NCBI GenBank assembly: GCA_036345935.2
Contig: JADWOT020000005.1
Coordinates: forward strand, 7,621,960-7,685,959
Direction: 5' to 3'
DNA: 64,000 nucleotides
DNA from: Taenia hydatigena
Lineage: Eukaryota; Platyhelminthes; Cestoda; Cyclophyllidea; Taeniidae
A model generated the notes under the pieces. That model was not told the DNA's origin and made no database searches. It saw only the letters and a list, made by a program, of their open reading frames with translations. Positions within the stretch are counted from its first letter, which is position 1, and every line of letters starts with the position of its first letter. Shown in pieces: positions 15,001 through 26,300 of the stretch. The translations under genes were made by a program, and so were the position numbers.

Positions 15001-16767
15001 CCAAAAGTTTTTATAGAAGATACCCTTTTTGTGATGGATGCATAAATTTTTATGGGGTTTTTATAAGTGGCGCATAACTGATCCATTCTCGGACAGAAAG
15101 AACTTGCTTCCAACCTTGCAGTAATGAATCTTTTATCTAGAGGCAAGGAACCCTATCCTCATCATCTTGGTTTCCGTCATCCCACTCTTATTTTTCAGTC
15201 GCATTATCTTCTCCTCATGTAGCTGCAACACTAAGAAAAGGTAGTGATCACCAGGTTAACGTCAGTTTGATCTCGAATCACATTGAGTTCAGTAAACTAA
15301 TCTAGATGTGTAGGTTTGAAGTGAAATGATGGTAGTAAAGGACATAATAAATAACTACTTACTGACAGACTGACACATTAAAGTAAACAATTGTATGTGT
15401 GCTTTACAATTCCTTACAAACTGCCTCAAGCCATTGCTGCAAAAAGCATCGGGAATCGCACTAAAAGTATTGTCACCTGGCATAATGAAAATACTATGAT
15501 GTGCAAATTTTGTTCACAAAAAATATACCTGAGTTTTGTCCGCATTCAAAATTATTTATTAATAATGCCTTCCAAGTGGATAACCAAAGAATAAATTTCG
15601 CTTACTACAATTGTACACAACTCAGGCAAACTTCAACATCACCTTCGTGATTTCCACCATGTCACCGATTCGCCAACTGGCATGATCATAATGGTAACCA
15701 AATTTTCTGGTTTACACCAAGGCCATCCCATTTCGCACATGGCCGAGCATGATGAGCACCTCAGTGTTGGAGAAAATGAAACTTCGCCGCTCATTCGTCC
15801 TCCTTGGGAACGACAGAATTTCCATTGATTTTGGTGAAGACATTTGCGCTCAGTACCGGCTTAGTTATTTTGTTAAAAAAGTTGATCACAGGCACTCCAG
15901 AAGGAAGACTTTATTGCATAAATGAAACATGATAAGTCTAATTAATGGTGTTTGGTGCGTAAACAAAAGAATTATTAAAGTATTGTGGAGGATTAGCCCG
16001 TGTAATGAACTGATGAAGGTGACATTTTAATTTAATGGAAAAATGATAACGTCAAAAGCGCTGATAATAGTTTTACTTTTAGCGCTAAAAATTCTTTGCA
16101 TATTCACTTGCCTTCTCTTCTGCTTAAAATGGAAAGCCTACTTGTGTCAGCTATACGTCAAAATGTTTCTTGAGTTCACTTGAATGTTACACTTCGAAGT
16201 AATTTAAAAAGGAAGGAAACATAATAACGAGAATCACATTCAAGATTTTGACTAAAAATTCTCTTTTGTATCAAGCTTAATAATAAAAATATGGCTCACA
16301 GGAGACAAGGGGATGTTTTGTCAATTATCTTTGAAAATACTCAAAGTGGCAAATCAGGCAATTTGGTTAAAATGATTTCCGCACAAGAGAAATTTCTGTT
16401 TGCGAGTAAAACATCATTGGCTACATTTCCTTCTCATCTACATCTGAAAAATGAAAGATGAAAGGAAAGCTTCTCCAAATACTGGCGCGTCTTTCATCAT
16501 CTGCAAGTTTGTTGAACCTTAGATAGTTATTTGTGAATAAATGAGGCTTTCAGGAAGGTTTATGCAAATTTAGTTTTTGATTACTTATTACAACGCTCCA
16601 TTTCTCGAAAAGTTTAGGTCGCACAATTCATAAGTAAGTATATAACTTCAAAAAAATACCACTTTAAAGTAGGAGATTTGGGAACGAATCCCGTTTAACA
16701 AGGTGTGACTGATCCACATACAGGCATTAATTTAATGCTCTCAGTAAATGACTCAGTATGCATTTCT
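9055..16767. other. Non-coding sequence left of the retrotransposon
   Basis: No exon or mobile element was recognised. A polypyrimidine-CAG acceptor-like site near 11,089 is followed by about 75 open codons, but the peptide matches nothing I know and no donor or upstream exon was found. Confidence 0.55.
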
Positions 16768-16965
16768 TCCCCTTTGGCCTTCATTCCCTTGGAACAAATA
16801 AGCTGGCTAGGTAAGACCATTTTTATTGGTAATATTATGGAAACAGAGTTCAGGAGTATGCATGTTCAAAACACTCTTCAGGAATTTCTAACGACTCGTT
16901 TATGGGATTGGTGCTCGCTGAAAGCTTCTCGTCAAAAAGGTGCATTCAAATAAGTATTTATTGCA
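16768..16965 (-). repeat. Left LTR (3' LTR of the minus-strand element)
   Basis: It matches the right LTR along its length. An ungapped 64-nt block (16778-16841 against 20411-20474) has 48 identities. On the minus strand it begins TGCAATAAATAC, giving a 5'-TG terminus, and contains CCAATAAAAATGG, a possible polyadenylation signal. The low-coordinate end was set by alignment and is approximate. Confidence 0.8.
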
Positions 16966-16984
16966 TAGTTCTCTCGTCTTTTTG
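16966..16984 (-). other. Candidate polypurine tract
   Basis: On the minus strand AAAAAGACGAGAGAA lies directly before the 3' LTR, where plus-strand DNA synthesis is primed. It is interrupted by C, as expected in a decayed copy. Confidence 0.4.
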
Positions 16985-17289
16985 AGCACTGACTTTGGTG
17001 CTCCCAATGTGGGCTATCTCTTCATATGCCATTGACGATGGTCGTTTTCTTCACTTAGTACATAAACTTTATCTTTGCATCCGACAGGTGGACTTGCAAC
17101 CAAGATGGCTTGCTAGTGAGAGGATTTTCGTTGCTTAGAATGCGTCTCAGCTCCACGGATAATGGGTTTCACGGTGTGTTTCAGGTGGGAGATCAGTCCA
17201 TATAGTTGCACTAGGTCTCCTCCTTGACAAACGCTTGTCTGGATGTGTTTGTCGTAACACCCCTTCTGCCTGATGTATGAGTCATGCCT

Positions 17290-17850
17290 GTTCATGTAAA
17301 GTGTCAAAAGTTTGCCTTATGGCTTCTTTCAGTTGCTAACTCCGTGTTTGGTAAAAAATGATGGACGATGCTCTCAATTCACGACCCGTGAGCATTTCGA
17401 AAGGTGATACTCCTGTTGATGTATGGACTGTAGCTCTGTATGCAATGAGGATACATCCTAGCCTTAAACCTCTATTATTCGGTTGTGCATCTCTTGCGAA
17501 TTCCTTCAGTAGCCAATCAGAGTGTGATTCATCCTTTACATCTCTTTATTGCCTTGTGGATGTCTTTGAGATCCGGAGGGTTTTTCTGATAACTCAAAAT
17601 TAGTCTTGATCGTCATACACTGTCTCGAGGACTGCATGTTGAGAAATCCAACAATCAAAGAAAAGTAGTGACCATTATAGTGTCCTGTGTCCCCATGGGT
17701 TCTGCCTCGGGTAGTTTTGTAGGGTGGTCTACCGTAACCAAAATATATCGGTTTCTTTTCTTGCTTAGTGTTGGAGGACCCCTAACTTCGATGCCTACCC
17801 TGTGAATATGGGTCAAAGTGGTATAATCGCTGTGAAATGGGATGCTTTGA
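17290..17850 (-). pseudogene. Integrase remnant
   Basis: The minus-strand readings RVGIEVRGPPTLSKKRNRYI and VTVDHPTKLPEA match the start of the integrase core (first catalytic Asp region). HAVLETVYDDQD matches the second Asp region after a frameshift, and AYRATVHTSTGVSPFEMLTG (17430-17444 codes AYRAT) matches the C-terminal part of the core. No HHCC zinc-binding head is recognisable and there are several stops. Confidence 0.85.
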
Positions 17851-18269
17851 AACCATTGCAATTGACGCGGGTTCAGCACAGAATCAGGTGGGTCTGGTTT
17901 GAGCTGAGGTCTCCAGCATCTTTTGATCGATAGTTTAGCATTCTTCATCTATGTGGCCCGTTTGCCAGGTTAATTCTCGGAAAACTGTATGTACTAATGA
18001 ATCTGTAACAGCTAGGCGCTTTGGAGACTCAAGACCTCATTCACCATAAAACCTCATCCTCTGGGGAGGACGTCATCCGTCCCTTTGTTGTTGTATAAGG
18101 ATGTAATGAGCCTCTCGTATACTAGCGCTGTGCCAGGAGTAGCACTTAAAGTATTCCTCCAACAATGTGTAGTACGCTCGCTCAATAATATGGTACTCAC
18201 TGTAATCACCTGTTTCAGTCACAACTGATCTGGAAGGCAGATTCTGCATTGTAAAATTGTCCTGCTACA

Positions 18270-18550
18270 GTCCCTCGGACCATCGTGTAGCCGAACGGTC
18301 TGTCTCCTTTATTAAATCAAAACAGGTCAGTGCTTGGAGTTTCTTTTCCGTGATGTAAGTCCTCGCTATTTGACACTGCCTGAAATATCTAACCATTGCG
18401 AAGGGAGTAAACAGTCCACGTTGTGTTGCATTTATCTGTCCCAATTTACGTCCACTAGGCGATGACGTGTTCTCTTCCTTCTTTGTCCCTCTGTGAGAGC
18501 ACACCACCCACAGCATCACTAGCGTCAGTATCCAATGCGAATGTCGGGGC
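18270..18550 (-). pseudogene. RNase H remnant
   Basis: The minus-strand reading LDTDASDAVGGVLSQR (about 18490-18535) is the catalytic start of a Ty3/gypsy RNase H, with two acidic residues in DTDASD. Further along, a piece reading TEKKLQALTCF corresponds to the KKELLAL-type block of these enzymes. Frames shift between the two. Confidence 0.8.
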
Positions 18551-18559
18551 TCTTGATTA

Positions 18560-19450
18560 GAAATCTACCAATTCTAGAGTCGGTGTGCATTTGCTTAAGC
18601 TCTTTAAATGCTTACTCGTGCTCTTTCCCCAACTTGAAATTCTTTTTTTGCCTCCTTTTCCTCCAGTCCATGCAGCGTACTTGCAATCTTAGCAAAATCT
18701 TTGACAAAACGCCTGTAGTAACATTATCAGACCTAGAAAACTACGCAGCTCTGCATAATTAGTTAGTATTGGTCAATTTCTTACTTGCTTTATACGATCT
18801 CTGGCATCTGCATTCCCGTCGGTCGAGACAGTGTGTCATAAGAGGTTGGCAGAGTGCTTCAGGGATCGGAAAATTTTTTGGTCAGCCCTACATCTTGCGG
18901 ATGGTTATGCACTTGAAAATCTTAGCGAAAGACGAGAATATCATCCAGATCAATTTGACAATGTTTGAAGAATACACCAATTAATGTGGTTTGTATCAGG
19001 CATTGAATGGTGGTCACTGCATACAAAGTCCAAAGGGCGCTGTCTATAATTCATGTCCCTTATGGCAATGTAAAAAGCTTGCCTTCTTCTGTTCGCTTTA
19101 CCACTTCAACTCGTCAGCACAGAGTACCTGGTGAATAATGGTCTGGGATAATGGGGAAGTATCTTTCTTCGTCACCGCGTTCACCTTTCTTATGGTCAAT
19201 GTACAGTCATAAACTTGTGTTTTTTTACTAGGGTAATCAAAGGAGTCCATGGTGACGTAAATGGCTTTAATCAATCGATTCGCCTATTCTTGAATGGAAG
19301 TGGTATGCGCTTGTGCGGCTCCTCTATTACGTACTCTACGCATCACGATACTTGTTTGCCTCAGCTTAATCCCTCGCCATGACAGCATATTCGTGTACTT
19401 AGCCAGTAGGTTGCGGAGCCATTTTTTCCCGTTTTTTGTAGCGTGAGTAA
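18560..19450 (-). pseudogene. Reverse transcriptase remnant
   Basis: Characteristic blocks appear in order on the minus strand: an N-terminal piece LLAKYTNMLS (near 19400), NAVTKKD (19161-19181), PFGLC (19023-19037), the catalytic-aspartate motif DLDDILVF (about 18931-18955), ELRSFLGL (near 18740) and YYRRFVKDFAKIA (near 18700). They lie in different frames with several stops between them, for example a TAA right after the DD block. Block order and content are diagnostic of Ty3/gypsy RT; the gene is dead. Confidence 0.85.
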
Positions 19451-19560
19451 GCTGCATCCAGAGGGCGCTGCAAATGCCATCGGCGTGTCCATTCAATATC
19501 GAGAGGGCTGTACTGGTTTCAATGTTTTAGTGGGTAGAGAAGATACCTCTTGCATAATTT

Positions 19561-19815
19561 AGGACAAAATTAGCGCTTTGCGCCGGGAATCACGTGCTGA
19601 TCTAGTTCTAAACACATGATAAGTCTCACTGTTCAGCTTTTTGCCTATACTGACATTTAACAATGTCGTCCCTTTTACTACCATTCCCTTTCCTTCTGTT
19701 GAATGTACTCTTATGGACGATGATGTGACCGTAATCTAGTAAGTAGCGGGGGAGGCCTGGGCGTTTATTACTGATCTAGCCATGCCAGAGTCAAAAATGA
19801 AATTGTACGGATATC
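19561..19815 (-). pseudogene. Retropepsin (aspartic protease) remnant
   Basis: The minus-strand reading FIFDSGMARSVI carries the aspartic-protease active-site triad D-S-G (19784-19792). It is followed after one stop by RVHSTEGKGMVV and LLNVSIGKK, matching the flap and core strands of Ty3/gypsy proteases. The frame is interrupted by TAG and ends at TAA. Upstream, toward 20,380, no convincing zinc knuckle or gag remains. Confidence 0.7.
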
Positions 19816-20380
19816 CTCTCAGTTTGTCTGGGGTTTGCAGGAGTGAATAGGAACCGTTTGGGAACAAACAAGTAAGGAGAAGGAAAGTTTACCAAATTTC
19901 ACAATATAGTGTGGAGGGCCCCAATATAAAGATGCTGTGTTTGGTCGCCCGTTCTGGTTGTTTTAGTGTGGGATTGTAGGCAGCCTCTAGCATTTCCTGG
20001 TTGCAAACGTGAACAGGTGAATGAGGGGATTATTATTCACGTCGCAGAACTCTGGTCGAACTTTATAATGTGAACTGTTCAGTCATCCGTCCGGTGACCC
20101 TGTCCGAAGATGAACCACGAAGGAATGTTTGGTAGCGAAGGCGGAAGTGACTGGCGAAGGTTTGTTATTCTTGGTCGCTGATAGGTTAAAATACGGTAAA
20201 GCATTCTTATTCTAACTTGGCGGTAGGGGCGACACCTGCGCTATTAGCAACCAAGCAGATGTTTTAGAGGCCGATACGGAGGACTAGGGGTGTTCTGTGG
20301 CTTTAAAATTAGAACTAGTGGTTAAATATGGCTGTTTTAAGTCGCTCTCTATAATCCATGCCTCTCTTGAAGGGGGCTAG

Positions 20381-20396
20381 TCTACTGACGCTGCCA
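20381..20396 (-). other. Candidate primer-binding site (serine-tRNA type)
   Basis: The minus strand reads TGGCAGCGTCAGTAGA, starting 4 nt inside the 5' LTR. It begins with the TGG expected opposite a tRNA CCA end. It agrees at 12 of 16 positions with the complement of a typical serine tRNA 3' end, the primer type reported for some insect gypsy-group elements. The tRNA sequence is from general knowledge, so the primer assignment is tentative. Confidence 0.4.
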
Positions 20397-20400
20397 AAAG

Positions 20401-20608
20401 TGTTATTTGAGCTTTATACCCTTGGTACAGGTAAATCGACTGGGTATGGGCATTTTTGTTGGTTATATTATGGAGCAAGGAACGGAAATCAAAAAAATGT
20501 ATATTTATAACACTCTTCTGCCTCAGGATTCCTTCAAGCTTACGCGACTCCTGTTAACTTAAGGATTCTCGTCTAAAAGGTACATCCAGACAAAAAAAGT
20601 GTTATGCA
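20401..20608 (-). repeat. Right LTR (5' LTR of the minus-strand element)
   Basis: It aligns with the left LTR over about 200 nt with small indels, including shared words such as ATATTATGGA, AACACTCTTC and TTCTCGTC. In plus coordinates it begins TG and ends GCA, consistent with TG...CA termini on the minus strand. Confidence 0.8.
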
Positions 20609-22010
20609 TCTATTGAAAGTTGCAGCGCTTTTGCATGGCAAAACTACGGTAAAATGATTTTTTATTGTTAAATTGCAAATCAGTCCCCTATTGTTATAAA
20701 AGGTTGCCTAAATACCATTCAATTTGAAAGCTGTCTAAGAGTGTCTCTTCCAAATTAATGGTACATTTTTATTTTAAATTTCTCTCCTCAAAAAAGGTTT
20801 TAATCAAAGAACTGGTACACCAGTAGTCTTTACATTCAGCGGTTATTCAAGCTTAAAAATGTATGGGATTCTTAGATTTTAGTTCTTAGGTCGTTAAGGC
20901 TATCTCGGGAACGAATAGGTTGATTGTTCTGCAACATTTATTATCTCATATTAATAAGGAAGGGTACAGTTATAAAGGGCGCGGGGTGGTGGGCTTCTGT
21001 TCACTTCGGAGAACTGGGAATTCTCGTCAAGCACGAAAATCAGAGTGTGTTCTTGTCTTATACCTGAAATGTGCATTTAAAGCACCGTGAGCATTACAGT
21101 TGATTGTCCCAGTTAATTTGAAAGAGTAATAACCAATAAACCGGTAAGCGGGTCATTTTCGCACTCTCACACGCATTTGCGCACACACGCAAGCTCACAT
21201 GGGAACGGAAAAGCGGATGTCTTACTCAACGGGGGATGAAAATGGGAGGGGTGATGGCTTACTCCTCCCCTTTCCTTATCCTGGAGATGCTAGTTGAGAG
21301 CAGATGTTGCTTTCCGCACAATTTCCTCACGTCTTCACGACTAAGAGCACTGGTTTAGCATTCCATTGATACGATTGAAATGAATTGATTGGACCGCGGG
21401 GTAGTTTAGTATTTCTACCAAGTTTAAAAGTTTTCTGTTATAGCACTAATTTGCTTGTGCTTGTGCCTGTTAAAATGTTTGAAATTTCTAGATTCTAAAT
21501 CCGGAGACCCAAATTTGTCAAAAAGGGCAATTAGGGGGTTCAAATTGTCGGGGAAGGCAGAATGTGCCTAGGATTAAACATGAATATAGGGAAATTCTCT
21601 TGCTAATTTGAAAGAGTGGAAACCATCAGCGGTTACATGATACGCGTAGTTCATGCTAAATTTTAATATGTCATCACTTTATCAAGGCCTTGTTTGGGCC
21701 GTTTTTTACCAAACAACTGTTAAATTTGCTGAGACAAAAATTTTACGACTTGAACCTTGGCATGGATGTTTGCTGGAAATAATAATAAAATTATTGTCGG
21801 ACAGTCTCGTACGATGTCACAAAATCAGAATCCATATTCTCAGTGCAACTGAACTGACAATTTTGCAAGGTTTCGGCTTCCAGCAAATTATATTTTGATG
21901 AAAGCAACAAATGGTTGTAGTTCGGGCACATTATACATGTCTATTAGTTTTCTTGTCTTAATAGTTTATGATATAAGCATCAAACAACAGTTAATATTAG
22001 TGTTGTAGAG

Positions 22011-22153
22011 CACCGAGATTTATCCGAAGACGAAAGAAGACATTAATTTTTGGCAGAATGCATACATATATTTGACATACATTAGGGTATGGGGCTATTG
22101 GCGTGGCTAGCAGGTCAGCCCTCTCGGCGAAGCCACGATGACAAGAGTCAGTT
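22011..22153 (+). repeat. Dispersed repeat family R1, copy A
   Basis: It shares in order with two other places in the window the words GAAGACGAAAGAAGA, GCAGAATGC and GGGCTATTGGCGTGGC, then a G/C-rich block ending near GAGTCA. I do not recognise a named family. No coding potential and no clear terminal repeats. Confidence 0.5.
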
Positions 22154-23326
22154 AAATAACCAGCAGTATATTTTGCCTTTTCGATCGACGAGATTAGGTC
22201 ATGCAAACCACTTCACAAAAGGTTATTTTGTTCAACTATGATTTGTACTATCACAGAATGGATTATTTTTCACAACAACCTTCGCAGAGCAATATTGCAA
22301 TTTTTAAGGTGTCTAGAGCTTTTGCATTCCATTTGTTATTGTAAAACTCTTAGATTAAGTAAGAATTTCGAGCTTTAATGTAAAGTAAATGGGGGTTGTC
22401 AGGATTAAGTATATCAAGTATGTACCAAGCTCTGTACACTTACAAAGTCGTTTTTTGTGTTTCGAGAATTTGGCTTCCCGAAAACTTTTAAACAACTGGT
22501 CACTTGAATAATTAATTTGCCTCTTTTTGTTGGCTGCTATACCTTAAAAATGTTTTATCGGTCCCTTTTAAGAATTCTGGTATTCTTTCGCAAAAACATG
22601 CAATTATCACCAAATAGATGGTTCACATGATATGGAACAGGCACTAATGGCCGCCTGTAGCTGTTGCAGACAATTTACTTAACTTTCTAAATCATCCAAG
22701 TCTACACTTTTTATGAACAGTCATTTTTCGCAACCACTCTCTCCAAACCACTTGTGTCCGAAAACTACACTTGCACTCCCTGAGCTCTACTTCATGAATT
22801 TATAATTTAAAAATAGTAGGTCTCAGTCTTATTTCAGCTAAATGAATTCACTTGTAGCGGTGTTCTCGTTTAGCCCTTCCTCTCTGGCCTTCAAGCCATA
22901 TAAACGAACAGGTTGATTTGACAGTCTGCATGTCAATTAATCAGCGTCAACGCAAACCAGCAGGGGTTTGCGGATGTGAGAGTAACGAAACTTTTCTGTC
23001 TCAAAGAAGTCTAGCGACTCCCTCATTTCGAGTTCTGAGTCCACTCAACGCTTCTCAACAAAATGCAGATTTAAACACACGCTATAGTAAAAACAGGCAA
23101 ATTTGGGCTACTTTAAAAAGTCGTATGCAAACTCAAACTGGTCATCCATTCAGCATTAAGCCTTGCAGTTTTTGACTTATACAATTCGCAAAAGAATTTT
23201 GTAGATTTACCTTCTGCAAATCTAATCTCAACTTTGATAAATGCGGCCGTCTGCAGCCAGCTTGCACATTTATGATTAGTTGCCTACTGAGACTCGGTTT
23301 CACACGTCATTTATAATATCCTCAGT

Positions 23327-23390
23327 GTTGGTTGCAGAAAAGAATAGGGACCCTGGTATTTAAACTGGCATCCTACTGTCCACCTCGGTC
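23327..23390 (+). repeat. Possible dispersed repeat family R2, copy 2
   Basis: GTTGGTTGCAGA, then CCCTGGTATTTAAACTGG, CATCCTACTG and CCACCTCGG parallel the site at 9000-9054. No tRNA-like promoter boxes are recognisable in either copy. Confidence 0.3.
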
Positions 23391-26300
23391 CTTTATGAAC
23401 GCGAAGCCCTATCGCCATATTCACTTACATTAGAAATTTGAAGGCGAATTTAAGAAATGGGTCCTTAAGACCTATTTCTTCGAATCTTAAAATGCACAAT
23501 TGTAATAAATTAATTTATTTTCTTGATCGCATTTCCAATACCATCGAGATCCTTTAAGCGGAAATGGTGACAAGTTGTGCGGAAAAGTAATCAAACAACG
23601 GTCCTCTTCTGGTTGTTTCACTTTTAGAAGGCACTTTCAATAAGTCTAATAACCCTTTCCCATGCGCATATTTAGAATAAGATAAATAAATCAGTTAATA
23701 ATTGGAGCAATGATTATATTGCTCACTAAAGCATGACAATAATATTCTTCTGTTATGCAACAAAAATGTCTCCGTCACCGTGCATTAGTTTCTGCAGTTA
23801 AAGTCGCCTTTCAAGTGATTTCTGGTTATTAATGCATCATAAAGCAGTAGGAATAAGTTCTTATGTATCCAAACCCACGTCAAATGTTGTTTCAGAACTG
23901 TTAGGCATATCATAATAACAACTGAATAGAATGTGATCTGTGAGAGCACCATACTCTTCACATCATCCACTGCAGCCTGCAAGTGATCCAAATTTGTTAG
24001 TTATTCCGGTACTTCACTCTGAGTCAATCTGTAGTTCTCAAGTATCGTTGGCTTTTTAAGAGTTCGTGTCTACTGAAGATGTGTGATTGTGTAATTTACT
24101 CAGAAATACCATGAATGATACCTAAATCAGGAAAATCAGAAGTAATTAGTCTGGTTGGTTAGCTTTCCTCACATAAAACGTTGATAACCAGGATTAGAAG
24201 TTGGCACATTTTGAGAGCCCACATTCCTAGATAAAACTTTTACCTAATCCGGGATTGATACCAAGTCCAGACAAATTTCGAAAATCTGTGCCAAATTGTG
24301 CAGCATTTCAGTGCTATATCAGAAAGTTGTCTACCACGGGTTTTGGCTACACAAAATTGCACTGGTTGACAAATTTGAAGACAACCTTAAGGACTCGAAC
24401 AAATTCATTGGCGAAACGACCTGGGGTCACAAATACCTAGGCTCCGGCAATGCGTGTCACCCTCAGTCATCAATCCGCTTGGTGCTCCTTTGGGGTGAAA
24501 GTTATTCAAAACGCTTTTGGAGACAAGAAATATTCATAAAGGAACAGCCTCTGACCAATATAGGAAATTAGGGTAACATGCTCATAGTATTGACTCAGGT
24601 ACGGGTAATAGTAGTCGACAATCATGTGTTACTAGTCTTTAAAATCATCATCGAGATATTGTTAAATGAATTTCGTGCAGATGTTAATTCCAGCTCCTGT
24701 GAGTCTTGCAGACGTCACCTTTAGGATCTGACTAGTGAAGGACTTCAACTTTTGCACCAAAATGACAGGAGTGTAAGTCCTTCAGGATTGCTTACCTCAG
24801 TGTAGGAAAAATAACACCTCGATCTCCAAGGCACGATAATGCATCAGGTATAGTCGGAATCCCCTCATGACATTTATAGAAATATACAAATCTTTCTTAG
24901 TGAATTCAGGATAGCATTCCGATGCTCTGTGCAATGCAGATGTAATTATCTTCTAGAATAGCTAATAGATGCGCAAAGAGGCGATCAGTGGAATTATCCC
25001 TTCAGCAACAGCGTTCGGCATAAACTTGACACTGCAGTGCTGAATGTCTTAAGGAAAATGCGGCTAGTGCTATGCCTTGTTGTTTAGCTGCTAAGGCAGA
25101 CATGTTTACTGGCAATTTTTAAAAGTTAAAGATGAATTTCACGGCCTTGAGGTTCGTGTCCATCGTAAAGCTCTTATGAAACAAATGTGTGGGAAACTTA
25201 GTGCTAGTGTCTCCTTGTGAGCTTGACTATGACTGCGTTTAGCTGGATTGAAAGGCAAAAAAATGCCAAAAAATAGTACCGCAACCCTTTTCTAACATTG
25301 CGCAAATGTCTGGTGTTGATTCAGCTGCGATTATATTTGATGGCAGTAAAGAAGAAAAGAAGGAAAAGCTTATAAACAAGAAAATCCAAAGGGATTCTTG
25401 ACATGAGTATGCTTGTACCTGATTACGCGAAGCCACTACGAGATTTCGGACCAAGTAACAGTTCAATTAGATTAGTATATTTTGGTAAAATAGAGAATAA
25501 AGCGTCCGGACAACAAATTTCTTTCAATATGAAGCTGGATGTTGGAGACATGGACAGCAAAATCATTCGGGTAGCTCCTACCTCTCCCCAAGTTATTACT
25601 GATAAAACTCGTCATTACTCAAAGATAGCAGCCAAAATCCATGGACCAAAAGGCAGAAGGGTATGCCGCAAGGGTCTTAAATAAGTAGTGATAGTACATT
25701 TACCTTTCAAAGAATCAAACAGAACCTTTGAATTTGTACCATTTAAGCCAATTTTAGGCGGGAGGTGCGAACCATGCACGTGATAAAGAATACCTTCTGG
25801 CTCAACTGCTTGATGACTTTCAGAAATATTATAATTCCTTTAGTTCATCGTAGCCTCCGAGTAGACTTACAAAAATTGAGAACGTCGGATCAAAAATCAG
25901 GTACTTTCAACCAGCGGCTGAAAACGAATTTGTAACAGACTTAAGATGCGTCAGCAAAAAAGAATTTGTTAGGAGCTTGCAATCACTTAGGTGTGTCTTG
26001 TAAAACCTTTCTCAGAAGAACTAGAGGGTATAGTACCTAATGCACGCTTAAGGTGCTAGAGGGAACTAAGATGAAGGGTTTGGTACTGCCCTCGTTAATC
26101 CTAAATTATTCTTTACCTACCACTGTAAATGAAATAAATTAGCGTGGCATGGCAGTAAGCGCAAGACTAACAATTTCAGACCTTAAACTTCCCTTTAGCT
26201 ACCAATGATGTTATATAGGTCCTGAAGCTGCAGCTAATGGCCAGAACATGCTGCAATTCGCTAAATTTATGACTCTTTTTGCTTTAAGCGCATTAAATGG

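Larger units (their letters stand above)
16768..20608 (-). mobile_element. Decayed Ty3/gypsy LTR retrotransposon
   Basis: About 3.8 kb bounded by two diverged direct repeats (LTRs). On the minus strand, from high to low coordinates, remains of protease, reverse transcriptase, RNase H and integrase appear in the canonical Ty3/gypsy order, broken by many stops and frameshifts. A primer-binding-site candidate sits 4 nt inside the right LTR and a purine-rich tract sits next to the left LTR. Intact relatives are about 5 kb; here only about 0.6 kb lies between the protease and the LTR, so gag is almost wholly lost. LTR divergence and broken frames mean it is old and immobile. Outer boundaries are good to about 5 nt; I see no clear target-site duplication. 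Confidence 0.88.

Noticed and set aside
25251..25684. Two adjoining open frames (one lysine-rich, one 93 codons)
   Set aside because: Separated by stops in different frames, no consensus splice sites between them, and no recognisable protein family.
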